The position numbers and the translations under genes were made by a program. A stretch of 64,000 nt of DNA from Megaleporinus macrocephalus (taxonomy: Eukaryota > Chordata > Actinopteri > Characiformes > Anostomidae), in contig CM038716.1 in NCBI GenBank assembly GCA_021613375.1, positions 14,703,774 through 14,767,773 on the forward strand, in the 5' to 3' direction. Shown in pieces: positions 44,744 through 56,981 of the stretch; the stretch's first letter is position 1; the number at the start of each line of letters is the position of its first letter. Under the pieces are notes generated by a model. That model did not search any database. It was not told the origin of the DNA and saw nothing but the letters and a program-made list of their open reading frames with translations.

Positions 44744-45190
44744 TGTATTGTGGAGCTGAATCAGTCCAGTATGTGAGGATGAGGAAGTAGTGCTGTGTAT
44801 TCTGATCTCTGGTCAGTGGTGGTGAAGGTGCTGCTCCCAGTTATTCACAGAGGTTTGAAGTCACAGCATGTATCCACCAGTGAGCAAGCGTGTGGTGAAG
44901 GTGGCAAGAAAAACCCAGGCTGGAGGAAGAACCTTGCGAGGAACCGAAACTCAGAAGCTGAGACCTGTCCTCCTCTGGTCACACAGTGTTTACAGTTTAT
45001 TAAGATACATTCAGAATAAAATAGAGTTTGAAGTCTGGACAGACAGAGCTTTAGGAGCTGCAGAGGTAGAGGCAGTCTCTGACTGAGGCAGTCTCTGACT
45101 GAGGCAGTGTAAAAAGTGTGAGTGAGGCAGAAACAGTCCTACATAGATGACATGAATGAACAGAAGAACTGGTTGGTGTTGGAGAGGATG
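44744..45190. mobile_element. Dispersed fish repeat (GGCAAGAAAAA ... GAGGAACC type)
   Basis: Phrases GGTGGCAAGAAAAACCCAGG, GGAGGAAGAACCTTGCGAGG and ACCTGTCCTCCTCTGGTCAC belong to a repeat I remember from very many teleost genomes and transcripts. AATAAA is present at about 45,016. It abuts the start of the duplicated segment near 45,196, so it may mark the duplication breakpoint. Confidence 0.55.
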
Positions 45191-45195
45191 GGGCC

Positions 45196-45390
45196 CAGCA
45201 CCGCTTCCAGCTATATAAAATCTAACTAGTACTATAATATAATGTAATATTAATTTTAATTATTATATTAGTTGAATACTATTAAATCGCATTACAAATA
45301 CTATATTAGTACTTTTAAATACTGCACTCAGTGATTCTAAATCTAAATTATGAGGAAAAATATGTGTTTCAATATCTGTTTACACTCTTA

Positions 45391-45433
<43 letters not shown>

Positions 45434-47540
45434 GTATCAGGCGATGTGATATTGGGTGTGTAAAGCTCCTAAAAGCTGATTGGACGGTGTAGCTATACAG
45501 ACTGAATAGACTGGTTTAGAATGAGTGGGCGAGCAACCCTGACTCTGTACTGTCTCTCACTCTGTGATGATGTCATAAAGGGCCAGCTTCAGAGGGTATA
45601 AATAGAGGAGCAGCAGCTCTTTATGTAGATGATCTCCAGCAGGAAGGCTGTGACTTCACTCCTCTCCCTCTCAGTCATTTTCTAAGTTACTACTTTTATT
45701 ATTATTGTTGTTATTAATATTAGTATTAATAGCTAATATATATATACACCAACCAAATATCAGAGTGTGAAAGTTTATAAATAGGGGTGCAGCAGCTCCA
45801 GCAGCTCATTATGCAGATGATCTCCTGCAGGTAGGCTGTGATTTCACTCCTCTCCCTCTCGATCATCTGCTAACTATTACTATTATTATTATTATTAATA
45901 TTAGTAGTGATAGCTTATTTAATTTACTCCAGCATTCTTTTATCAGTTCTGTTTAAACTGTGGAGAAAAAGAACCCACAGTCCAACAGAACCCACTGTGA
46001 AAAGGAACCCACTGTGAAAAGAACCCACTGTGAAAAGAACCCACAGTGAAAAGAACCCACAGTGAAAGGAACCGAGCTTTTACGTTCTACTGTTGATCTG
46101 ATTAGTTCTTTGAAGTCAGAGATGATGCAGAACCAGCGTAAAGGCAAACACGGTGGAGAAGAACCTGCTGGAGCGCTCCCGCTGGAAGAAGATCCTGCAA
46201 AGAACATGCAAGATCTCACAGATAGGATCGTTCTGGCCGTTCTCGATTATCTGGACGGTAACAGCACGGTCACATCTCACAGCATGGCCAGGGAGCTGTT
46301 GATCAGGGCGGCGGCAAAGCTCAGACAGATCGCCGCCACTACAGACATGGAGAACAGTGCAGAGAAGAACGCTCAGCTGTCACCTTCACCACACTCCCAG
46401 GTAGATGATCTCAGCTTCACATGCACACATGATGTGATAGATGGGATCATCCAGGTATACAAAAGTAATGGAGGAGGTGAAAGTGCAGACCTGAGCGGAC
46501 AGGGAATCCAAGAAGTGATGCAGGAGCTAGGAAACATCACTAGTTCCAGCCGATCTTCTTCCCAGGACAACGTGGAGGTCATTGATTTGGAGGAGAACAC
46601 AGAAACCTCAGTGTCTCTGATCCGAGAAGTTGGGTCTTCTCTTTCAGGTCAGGAGAGTCTCCTCAGTGACGACTTTCAGCAGAAGGTGAAAGAAGCTGTA
46701 AGTGATGTCCTCCTCAGGACGAGTGGAGCAATGTCGGCCCACTCCAGCAGGACCTTTGGGGACGTCACATTTGAGGACTTAGAGGTGTACGCCGAACAAC
46801 CCGGCACATCCAAGTCCTTAGTTGTGGAAGCAGCTGCGTCGGACATCGCAGAGATGGTGTTGGAAGACTTGAAGAAAGTGTCTTCTGATAATGGTAGCGA
46901 ACCGGCGCCGTCACGAAAGACCTTCAGCTCTGCAGCTTTTAGAATGTACAGGAACGTACATTACAAGATCTTCAGATTTCTGTTGGGGCTCCAGGAATCA
47001 ACTTCAGAGAAAGAAGAGAAGATCTGCAATGAGGATCAGTCCCTCGGCTCACCTCATCTGATACCAAGGATCCAGCTTCAGGTGGGTTCTTTTGAGGATG
47101 AGGTGTTTGTTAAGGTTTTGGAGACGTTTAAGAGTGAGCCGCTTCTGTCCAGCTGCTCCTGTAGACGAGCGTCCTGTTCAGCTACTCCACCTGCTGTTCA
47201 TGGAAACATAGAAACCAGGAATACAGCCTGGGCGGCGATGAACAGCAGCCGTGAGATCTGTAGCCGACTTCAGGACGAGTCCATCACCCCCGAGGACCCT
47301 CAGACATCACAGCCCTTCTTTGGCCTCAGAAGGGTGAAGAATTTTCTCACTCATCTTCTTACTGGTGCTGTTAGACCAAGTACCAGACACACGCCCATCA
47401 CTACCATCAAGGGAGAAGATATCGCAGAAGGCCAGGAGGTTCTCACAGAGTCTCATAGCAGAACAGAAGATCTGCTGTGGCTAGTGAGATCTGACCAGAC
47501 GTTGACGGACAGAACTCGTGATATCTTAACACGAGAGTCA
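45196..47540. repeat. Segmental duplication, copy 1 (copy 2 at 61,651-64,000)
   Basis: From CAGCACCGCTTCCAG onward this segment matches 61,651 to the window end. In the coding part the offset is a constant 16,460 bases. The non-coding part differs by small indels in (ATA)n and a few substitutions; the coding part by 6 in 1,419. The (ATA)n tract at 45,391-45,432 is expanded in copy 2. The true right end lies beyond what the window can compare. Confidence 0.95.
45478..45920 (+). promoter_or_regulatory. Tandemly duplicated TATA core promoter
   Basis: An inverted CCAAT box (GATTGG, 45,478-45,483) and a CRE-like TGATGTCAT (about 45,568) precede TATAAATA at 45,597-45,604, inside GAGGGTATAAATAGAGGAGC. 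About 178 bp on, the block is repeated in diverged form with a second TATAAATA at 45,776-45,783 and the same following text (GCAGCAGCTC, GATGATCTCC, TTTCACTCCTCTCCCTCTC). The second block has CTGCAG|GTAGGC, a donor-like site. Two alternative starts are likely; which is used is not known. Confidence 0.6.
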
Positions 47541-47714
47541 CCTGGTTCAGCCTCCATAGCATCATACAGGACTGACAACACGAACAGTGACAGTCCTGAC
47601 CCTGCGAGTGAGAAGAAGAGAGGTCTTACATTCAGAAAACGTCTGATGAGGACCTTCTCTGCTCTACGCAGAGCACTGCCCAACCCCTTCAGCTGTATGA
47701 CCAGCCCACCCTGA
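46122..47714 (+). CDS. Unrecognised 530-residue Ser-rich acidic protein, copy 1
   Basis: I do not recognise the family. An open frame without introns begins at ATGATGCAGAAC (46,122; G at -3, good context). The frame is open 20 codons further upstream, but only a GTG is there, so I use the ATG. No signal peptide, membrane segment, zinc finger or catalytic motif is visible. Short amphipathic helix-like segments recur at residues about 31-45 (LTDRIVLAVLDYL), 101-116 (THDVIDGIIQVYK), 183-200 (FQQKVKEAVSDVLL), 236-252 (ASDIAEMVLEDLKK) and 322-338 (FEDEVFVKVLETF), separated by Ser/Glu-rich linkers. Cys-rich SCSCRRASCSA lies near 350. The C-terminus is basic (FRKRLMRTFSALRRALPNPF). Five GAACCCAC-type repeats precede it. 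The intact second copy argues that it is real. Upstream non-coding exons are possible. Confidence 0.75.
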   Translation: MMQNQRKGKHGGEEPAGALPLEEDPAKNMQDLTDRIVLAVLDYLDGNSTVTSHSMARELLIRAAAKLRQIAATTDMENSAEKNAQLSPSPHSQVDDLSFTCTHDVIDGIIQVYKSNGGGESADLSGQGIQEVMQELGNITSSSRSSSQDNVEVIDLEENTETSVSLIREVGSSLSGQESLLSDDFQQKVKEAVSDVLLRTSGAMSAHSSRTFGDVTFEDLEVYAEQPGTSKSLVVEAAASDIAEMVLEDLKKVSSDNGSEPAPSRKTFSSAAFRMYRNVHYKIFRFLLGLQESTSEKEEKICNEDQSLGSPHLIPRIQLQVGSFEDEVFVKVLETFKSEPLLSSCSCRRASCSATPPAVHGNIETRNTAWAAMNSSREICSRLQDESITPEDPQTSQPFFGLRRVKNFLTHLLTGAVRPSTRHTPITTIKGEDIAEGQEVLTESHSRTEDLLWLVRSDQTLTDRTRDILTRESPGSASIASYRTDNTNSDSPDPASEKKRGLTFRKRLMRTFSALRRALPNPFSCMTSPP

Positions 47715-48225
47715 AGTCTCCATGTCTGTAGTCAGAAGAAGTTCTGCATTCTCACGTATAAGAACACCGCACAACACCAGACACCATCTCACACGTCCAC
47801 CAGCGTTCCTGCGTGAACTGTAGCTTTAGACACCTCAGACACGTCACTCTCACAGAGACGCACGGCACTGACCACGTCCACAATGTGCTCCGTCAACTCA
47901 ACTACCTGCTGACCTCATACAACGGTCAGATGGTTACGACGTTGGCGCGATGCACTTTGGTCGAGTCAAACGAGCCTCTCGTCCACGTAGGAGGGACGGA
48001 GGGACAGGCCAGCTGCTCTCCTGTGGGACACAATCAGAAGGTAGGTTCTGAGGGAGGCTGATAACCGACAGTCTCCAGTTCAGCTACAGATTCACCGCAT
48101 CTGATGTCTGGTACTGTACGGTGTTCTATACGCCATCAACACCAACTAATTACATCAATACATCATTATATATGCAGAACTTCTAGAACATCTAAATAAA
48201 TAAATAAACAAACAAATAAACAAAG
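47715..48225 (+). other. Inferred 3' untranslated region of the 530-residue gene
   Basis: Unique sequence after the TGA stop ends in an AATAAATAAATAAACAAACA run at about 48,196-48,220, which offers polyadenylation signals. An 82-codon open frame (47,813-48,061) lies inside but starts on GTG and has no support. Confidence 0.45.
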
Positions 48226-48288
48226 AATTCCTTTATGAGTCTTTATTCCTTTAACTGTAAACACTCACTCTCAATATCAGAGAATTAC

Positions 48289-48339
<51 letters not shown>

Positions 48340-48378
48340 AAGATAGATAGATAGATAGATACACATAGATAGATAGAC

Positions 48379-48423
<45 letters not shown>

Positions 48424-48428
48424 CACAC

Positions 48429-48459
<31 letters not shown>
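48289..48459. repeat. (GATA)n tract
   Basis: About 40 GATA tetramers with a few GAAA, GACA and CACA interruptions. Translates as Tyr/Leu/Ser/Ile in three minus-strand frames, all artefacts. GATA (Bkm-type) repeats accumulate on sex chromosomes of several vertebrates; nothing here shows such linkage. Confidence 0.95.
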
Positions 48460-48460
<1 letters not shown>

Positions 48461-48462
48461 AG

Positions 48463-48677
48463 ACCACACACACACACACTTAAACTCTACACACTCCTCC
48501 CAGCAGACCACATACACACACAGTTAAACTCTACACACTGCTGTCAGCAGACCACATACACACACTTATACTCTACACACTGCTGTCAGCAGACCACACA
48601 CACACACTTAAACTCTACACACTGCTCCCAGCAGACCACACACACACACACACACACTTAAACTCTACACACTGCTC
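48463..48677. repeat. About 50-bp repeat, four to five copies
   Basis: Units of TTAAACTCTACACACTGCTG, CAGCAGACCACA and (CA)n of variable length, leading directly into the 18-bp array. Confidence 0.85.
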
Positions 48678-51600
48678 CAACTACTATATAGCAACTACTG
48701 TTCATATAGTAACTACTGTTCATATAGTAACTACTGCTCAAATAGTAACTACTGTTCATATAGTAACTACTGTTCCTATAGTAACTACTGTTCATATAGT
48801 AACTACTGCTCAAATAGTAACTACTGTTCATATAGTAACTACTGTTCATATAGTAACTACTGCTCATATAGTAACTACTGTTCATATAGTAACTACTGCT
48901 CATATAGTAACTACTGCTCATATAGCAACTACTGTTCATATAGCAACTACTGCTCATATAGTAACTACTGCTCATATAGTAACTACTGTTCATATAGTAA
49001 CTACTGCTCAAATAGTAACTACTGTTCATATAGTAACTACTGTTCCTATAGTAACTACTGCTCATATAGTAAATACTGTTCATATAGTAACTACTGCTCA
49101 TATAGTAACTACTGCTCAAACAGTAACTACTGTTCATATAGTAACTACTGTTCATATAGTAACTACTGTTTATATAGTAACTACTGTTCATATAGTAACT
49201 AATGTTTATATAGTAACTACTGTTCATATAGTAACTAATGTTTATATAGTAACTACTGTTCATATAGTAACTACTGTTCATATAGTAACTACTGTTCATA
49301 TAGTAACTACTGTTCATATAGTAACTACTGCTCATATAGTAACTACTGCTCATATAGCAACTACTGTTTATATAGTAACTACTGTTCATATAGTAACTAA
49401 TGTTTATATAGTAACTACTGTTCATATAGTAACTACTGTTCATATAGCAACTACTGCTCATATAGCAACTACTGCTCATATAGCAACTACTGTTCATATA
49501 GCAACTACTGCTCATATAGTAACTACTGCTCATATAGCAACTACTGTTCATATAGTAACTACTGTTCATATAGTAACTACTGTTCATATAGTAACTACTG
49601 CTCAAATAGTAACTACTGTTCATATAGCAACTACTGTTCATATAGCAACTACTGCTCATATAGTAACTACTGCTCATATAGCAACTACTGTTCATATAGT
49701 AACTACTGTTCATATAGCAACTACTGTTCATATAGTAACTACTGTTCATATAGTAACTACTGTTCATATAGTAACTACTGTTCATATAGCAACTACTGCT
49801 CATATAGCAACTACTGTTCATATAGCAACTACTGCTCATATAGTAACTACTGCTCATATAGCAACTACTGTTCATATAGTAACTACTGTTCATATAGTAA
49901 CTACTGTTCATATAGTAACTACTGCTCAAATAGTAACTACTGCTCATATAGTAACTACTGCTCATATAGTAACTACTGTTTATATAGTAACTACTGTTCA
50001 TATAGTAACTACTGCTCATATAGTAACTACTGTTCATATAGTAACTACTGTTCATATAGTAACTACTGTTTATATAGTAACTACTACTCATATAGTAACT
50101 ACTGTTCATATAGTAACTACTGCTCAAATAGTAACTACTGCTCATATAGCAACTACTGCTCATATAGTAACTACTGCTCATATAGTAACTACTGTTTATA
50201 TAGTAACTACTGCTCATATAGTAACTACTGTTCATATAGTAACTACTGCTCAAATAGTAACTACTGCTCATATAGCAACTACTGCTCATATAGTAACTAC
50301 TGCTCATATAGTAACTACTGTTCATATAGTAACTACTGCTCATATAGTAACTACTGCTCATATAGCAACTACTGCTCATATAGTAACTACTGCTCATATA
50401 GCAACTACTGCTCATATAGTAACTACTGCTCATATAGCAACTACTGCTCATATAGCAACTACTGTTTATATAGTAACTACTGCTCATATAGTAACTACTG
50501 CTCATATAGTAACTACTGTTCATATAGTAACTACTGCTCAAATAGCAACTACTGCTCATATAGCAACTACTGCTCATATAGTAACTACTGCTCGTATAGT
50601 AACTACTGTTCATATAGTAACTACTGCTCAAATAGTAACTATTGCTCAAATAGTAACTACTGCTCATATAGTAACTACTACTCATATAGCAACTACTGCT
50701 CATATAGTAACTACTGTTCATATAGTAACTACTGCTCATATAGTAACTACTGCTCATATAGCAACTACTGCTCATATAGGAACTACTGCTCATATAGCAA
50801 CTACTGCTCATATAGTAACTACTGCTCATATAGCAACTACTGCTCATATAGTAACTACCGTTCATATAGTAACTACCGCTCATATAGTAACTACCGCTCA
50901 TATAGCAACTACCGCTCATATAGCAACTACCGCTCATATAGTAACTACTGTTCATATAGTAACTACTGCTCATATAGTAACTACTGCTCATATAGTAACT
51001 ACTGCTCATATAGCAACTACTGCTCAAATAGTAACTACTGTTCATATAGTAACTACTGTTCATATAGCAACTACTACTCATATAGCAACTACTGCTCATA
51101 TAGTAACTACTGTTCATATAGTAACTACTGTTCATATAGCAACTACTACTCATATAGCAACTACTGCTCATATAGTAACTACTGTTCATATAGGAACTAC
51201 TGTTCATATAGTAACTACTACTCATATAGGAACTACTGTTCATATAGTAACTACTACTCATATAGCAACTACTGCTCATATAGTAACTACTGTTCATATA
51301 GTAACTACTGTTCATATAGTAACTACTGTTTATATAGTAACTACTGCTCATATAGTAACTACTGTTCATATAGTAACTACTGCTCATATAGTAACTACTG
51401 TTTATATAGTAACTACTACTCATATAGGAACTACTGTTCATATAGTAACTACTGTTCATATAGTAACTACTACTCATATAGTAACTACTACTCATATAGT
51501 AACTACTGTTCATATAGTAACTACTGCTCATATAGTAACTACTGTTTATATAGTAACTACTACTCATATAGGAACTACTGTTCATATAGTAACTACTGCT

Positions 51601-54600
51601 CATATAGTAACTACTACTCATATAGTAACTACTACTCATATAGGAACTACTGTTCATATAGTAACTACTGCTCAAATAGCAACTACTGCTCATATAGCAA
51701 CTACTGCTCATATAGTAACTACTGCTCATATAGTAACTACTGTTCATATAGTAACTACTGCTCAAATAGTAACTATTGCTCAAATAGTAACTACTGCTCA
51801 TATAGTAACTACTACTCATATAGCAACTACTGCTCATATAGTAACTACTGTTCATATAGTAACTACTGCTCATATAGTAACTACTGCTCATATAGCAACT
51901 ACTGCTCATATAGCAACTACTGCTCATATAGCAACTACTGCTCATATAGCAACTACTGCTCATATAGTAACTACCGTTCATATAGTAACTACCGCTCATA
52001 TAGTAACTACCGCTCATATAGCAACTACCGCTCATATAGCAACTACCGCTCATATAGTAACTACCGCTCATATAGTAACTACTGTTCATATAGTAACTAC
52101 TGCTCATATAGTAACTACTGCTCATATAGTAACTACTGCTCATATAGCAACTACTGCTCAAATAGTAACTACTGTTCATATAGTAACTACTGTTCATATA
52201 GTAACTACTACTCATATAGCAACTACTGCTCATATAGTAACTACTGTTCATATAGCAACTACTACTCATATAGCAACTACTGCTCATATAGTAACTACTG
52301 TTCATATAGGAACTACTGTTCATATAGTAACTACTACTCATATAGGAACTACTACTCATATAGCAACTACTGTTCATATAGTAACTACTGCTCATATAGT
52401 AACTACTGTTCATATAGTAACTACTGTTCATATAGTAACTACTGCTCATATAGTAACTACTGCTCATATAGTAACTACTGTTCATATAGTAACTACTGTT
52501 TATATAGTAACTACTGTTCATATAGTAACTACTACTCATATAGCAACTACTGTTCATATAGTAACTACTGTTCATATAGTAACTACTGCTCATATAGTAA
52601 CTACTGCTCATATAGTAACTACTGTTTATATAGTAACTACTGTTTATATAGTAACTACTGTTCATATAGTTACTACTGTTTATATAGTAACTACTGTTCA
52701 TATAGTAACTACTACTCATATAGTAACTACTGCTCATATAGCAACTACTGTTTATATAGTAACTACTGTTTATATAGGAACTACTGTTCATATAGTAACT
52801 ACTACTCATATAGCAACTACTGCTCATATAGTAACTACTGTTCATATAGTAACTACTGTTCATATAGTAACTACTGTTTATATAGTAACTACTGCTCATA
52901 TAGTAACTACTGTTCATATAGTAACTACTGCTCATATAGTAACTACTGTTTATATAGTAACTACTACTCATATAGGAACTACTGTTCATATAGTAACTAC
53001 TGTTCATATAGTAACTACTACTCATATAGTAACTACTACTCATATAGTAACTACTGTTCATATAGTAACTACTGCTCATATAGTAACTACTGTTTATATA
53101 GTAACTACTACTCATATAGGAACTACTGTTCATATAGTAACTACTGCTCATATAGTAACTACTACTCATATAGTAACTATTGCTCAAATAGTAACTACTG
53201 CTCATATAGTAACTACTACTCATATAGCAACTACTGCTCATATAGTAACTACTGTTCATATAGTAACTACTGCTCATATAGTAACTACTGCTCATATAGC
53301 AACTACTGCTCATATAGCAACTACTGCTCATATAGCAACTACTGCTCATATAGCAACTACTGCTCATATAGTAACTACCGTTCATATAGTAACTACCGCT
53401 CATATAGTAACTACCGCTCATATAGCAACTACCGCTCATATAGCAACTACCGCTCATATAGTAACTACCGCTCATATAGTAACTACTGTTCATATAGTAA
53501 CTACTGCTCATATAGTAACTACTGCTCATATAGTAACTACTGCTCATATAGCAACTACTGCTCAAATAGTAACTACTGTTCATATAGTAACTACTGTTCA
53601 TATAGTAACTACTACTCATATAGCAACTACTGCTCATATAGTAACTACTGTTCATATAGCAACTACTACTCATATAGCAACTACTGCTCATATAGTAACT
53701 ACTGTTCATATAGGAACTACTGTTCATATAGTAACTACTACTCATATAGGAACTACTACTCATATAGCAACTACTGTTCATATAGTAACTACTGCTCATA
53801 TAGTAACTACTGTTCATATAGTAACTACTGTTCATATAGTAACTACTGCTCATATAGTAACTACTGCTCATATAGTAACTACTGTTCATATAGTAACTAC
53901 TGTTTATATAGTAACTACTGTTCATATAGTAACTACTACTCATATAGCAACTACTGTTCATATAGTAACTACTGTTCATATAGTAACTACTGCTCATATA
54001 GTAACTACTGCTCATATAGTAACTACTGTTTATATAGTAACTACTGTTTATATAGTAACTACTGTTCATATAGTTACTACTCTTTATATAGTAACTACTG
54101 TTCATATAGTAACTACTACTCATATAGTAACTACTGCTCATATAGCAACTACTGTTTATATAGTAACTACTGTTTATATAGTAACTACTGTTCATATAGT
54201 TACTACTGTTTATATAGCAACTACTACTCATATAGCAACTACTGCTCATATAGTAACTACTGTTCATATAGTAACTACTGCTCATATAGCAACTACTGTT
54301 TATATAGTAACTACTGTTTATATAGTAACTACTGTTCATATAGTTACTACTGTTTATATAGCAACTACTACTCATATAGCAACTACTGCTCATATAGTAA
54401 CTACTGTTCATATAGTAACTACTGTTCATATAGCAACTACTACTCATATAGCAACTACTGCTCATATAGTAACTACTGTTCATATAGGAACTACTGTTCA
54501 TATAGTAACTACTACTCATATAGGAACTACTGTTCATATAGTAACTACTACTCATATAGCAACTACTGCTCATATAGTAACTACTGTTCATATAGTAACT

Positions 54601-56981
54601 ACTGTTCATATAGTAACTACTGTTTATATAGTAACTACTGCTCATATAGTAACTACTGTTCATATAGTAACTACTGCTCATATAGTAACTACTGTTTATA
54701 TAGTAACTACTACTCATATAGGAACTACTGTTCATATAGTAACTACTGTTCATATAGTAACTACTACTCATATAGTAACTACTACTCATATAGTAACTAC
54801 TGTTCATATAGTAACTACTGCTCATATAGTAACTACTGTTTATATAGTAACTACTACTCATATAGGAACTACTGTTCATATAGTAACTACTGCTCATATA
54901 GTAACTACTACTCATATAGTAACTACTACTCATATAGGAACTACTGTTCATATAGTAACTACTGCTCAAATAGCAACTACTGCTCATATAGCAACTACTG
55001 CTCATATAGTAACTACTGCTCATATAGTAACTACTGTTCATATAGTAACTACTGCTCATATAGTAACTACTGCTCATATAGTAACTACTACTCATATAGT
55101 AACTACTACTCATATAGGAACTACTGTTCATATAGTAACTACTGCTCAAATAGCAACTACTGTTCATATAGCAACTACTGCTCATATAGTAACTACTGTT
55201 CATATAGTAACTACTGCTCATATAGTAACTACTGCTCATATAGCAACTACTGCTCATATAGCAACTACTGCTCATATAGCAACTACTGCTCATATAGCAA
55301 CTACTGCTCATATAGTAACTACCGTTCATATAGTAACTACCGCTCATATAGTAACTACCGCTCATATAGCAACTACCGCTCATATAGCAACTACCGCTCA
55401 TATAGTAACTACCGCTCATATAGTAACTACTGTTCATATAGTAACTACTGCTCATATAGTAACTACTGCTCATATAGTAACTACTGCTCATATAGCAACT
55501 ACTGCTCAAATAGTAACTACTGTTCATATAGTAACTACTGTTCATATAGTAACTACTACTCATATAGCAACTACTGCTCATATAGTAACTACTGTTCATA
55601 TAGCAACTACTACTCATATAGCAACTACTGCTCATATAGTAACTACTGTTCATATAGGAACTACTGTTCATATAGTAACTACTACTCATATAGGAACTAC
55701 TACTCATATAGCAACTACTGTTCATATAGTAACTACTGCTCATATAGTAACTACTGTTCATATAGTAACTACTGTTCATATAGTAACTACTGCTCATATA
55801 GTAACTACTGCTCATATAGTAACTACTGTTCATATAGTAACTACTGTTTATATAGTAACTACTGTTCATATAGTAACTACTACTCATATAGCAACTACTG
55901 TTCATATAGTAACTACTGTTCATATAGTAACTACTGCTCATATAGTAACTACTGCTCATATAGTAACTACTGTTTATATAGTAACTACTGTTTATATAGT
56001 AACTACTGTTCATATAGTTACTACTCTTTATATAGTAACTACTGTTCATATAGTAACTACTACTCATATAGTAACTACTGCTCATATAGCAACTACTGTT
56101 TATATAGTAACTACTGTTTATATAGTAACTACTGTTCATATAGTTACTACTGTTTATATAGTAACTACTGTTCATATAGTTACTACTGTTTATATAGTAA
56201 CTACTGTTCATATAGTAACTACTGCTCATATAGTAACTACTGCTCATATAGCAACTACTGTTTATATAGTAACTACTGCTCATATAGTAACTACTGCTCA
56301 AATAGTAACTACTGCTCATATAGTAACTACTGCTCAAATAGTAACTACTGTTTATATAGTAACTACTGCTCATATAGCAACTACTGTTTATATAGTAACT
56401 ACTGCTCATATAGTAACTACTGCTCAAATAGTAACTACTGCTCATATAGTAACTACTGCTCAAATAGTAACTACTGTTTATATAGTAACTACTGTTTATA
56501 TAGTAACTACTGTTCATATAGTTACTACTGTTTATATAGTAACTACTGTTCATATAGTTACTACTGTTTATATAGTAACTACTGTTCATATAGTAACTAC
56601 TGCTCATATAGTAACTACTGCTCATATAGCAACTACTGTTTATATAGTAACTACTGCTCATATAGTAACTACTGCTCAAATAGTAACTACTGCTCATATA
56701 GTAACTACTGCTCATATAGCAACTACTGTTTATATAGTAACTACTGCTCATATAGTAACTACTGCTCAAATAGTAACTACTGCTCATATAGTAACTACTG
56801 CTCAAATAGTAACTACTGCTCATATAGTAACTACTGCTCAAATAGTAACTACTGCTCAAATAGTAACTACTGTTTATATAGTAACTACTGCTCAAATAGT
56901 AACTACTGTTTATATAGTAACTACTGCTCAAATAGTAACTACTGCTCAAATAGTAACTACTGCTCATATAGTAACTACTAT
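48678..56981. repeat. Giant 18-bp minisatellite (about 461 units)
   Basis: 8.3 kb of CATATAGTAACTACTGYT units. Variation is confined to a few positions (GTAAC/GCAAC/GGAAC, TGTT/TGCT/TACT/CGCT, CATA/TATA/AAATA), and indels that break the 18-bp phase are almost absent. The minus strand is open for 2,769 codons as repeats of Tyr-Tyr-Met-Ser-Ser-Ser/Met-Asn-Ser-Ser; no leader, intron or regulatory context suggests a gene. A marker cluster of ACCGCT units occurs at about 50,851-50,940, 51,971-52,072, 53,371-53,475 and 55,316-55,420, each in similar surroundings, revealing higher-order duplication. Confidence 0.97.

Noticed and set aside
46373..46600. Minus-strand 75- and 88-residue frames opposite the unknown gene (also at 62,413-63,060)
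   Set aside because: They are antisense shadows, conserved only because the whole segment is duplicated.
48658..56967. 2,769-residue minus-strand open reading frame as a gene
   Set aside because: It is the translation of the 18-bp minisatellite; the frame begins and ends with the array, has no intron, leader or promoter, and the unit length explains the lack of stops. Kept as a repeat and as a low-interest question only.
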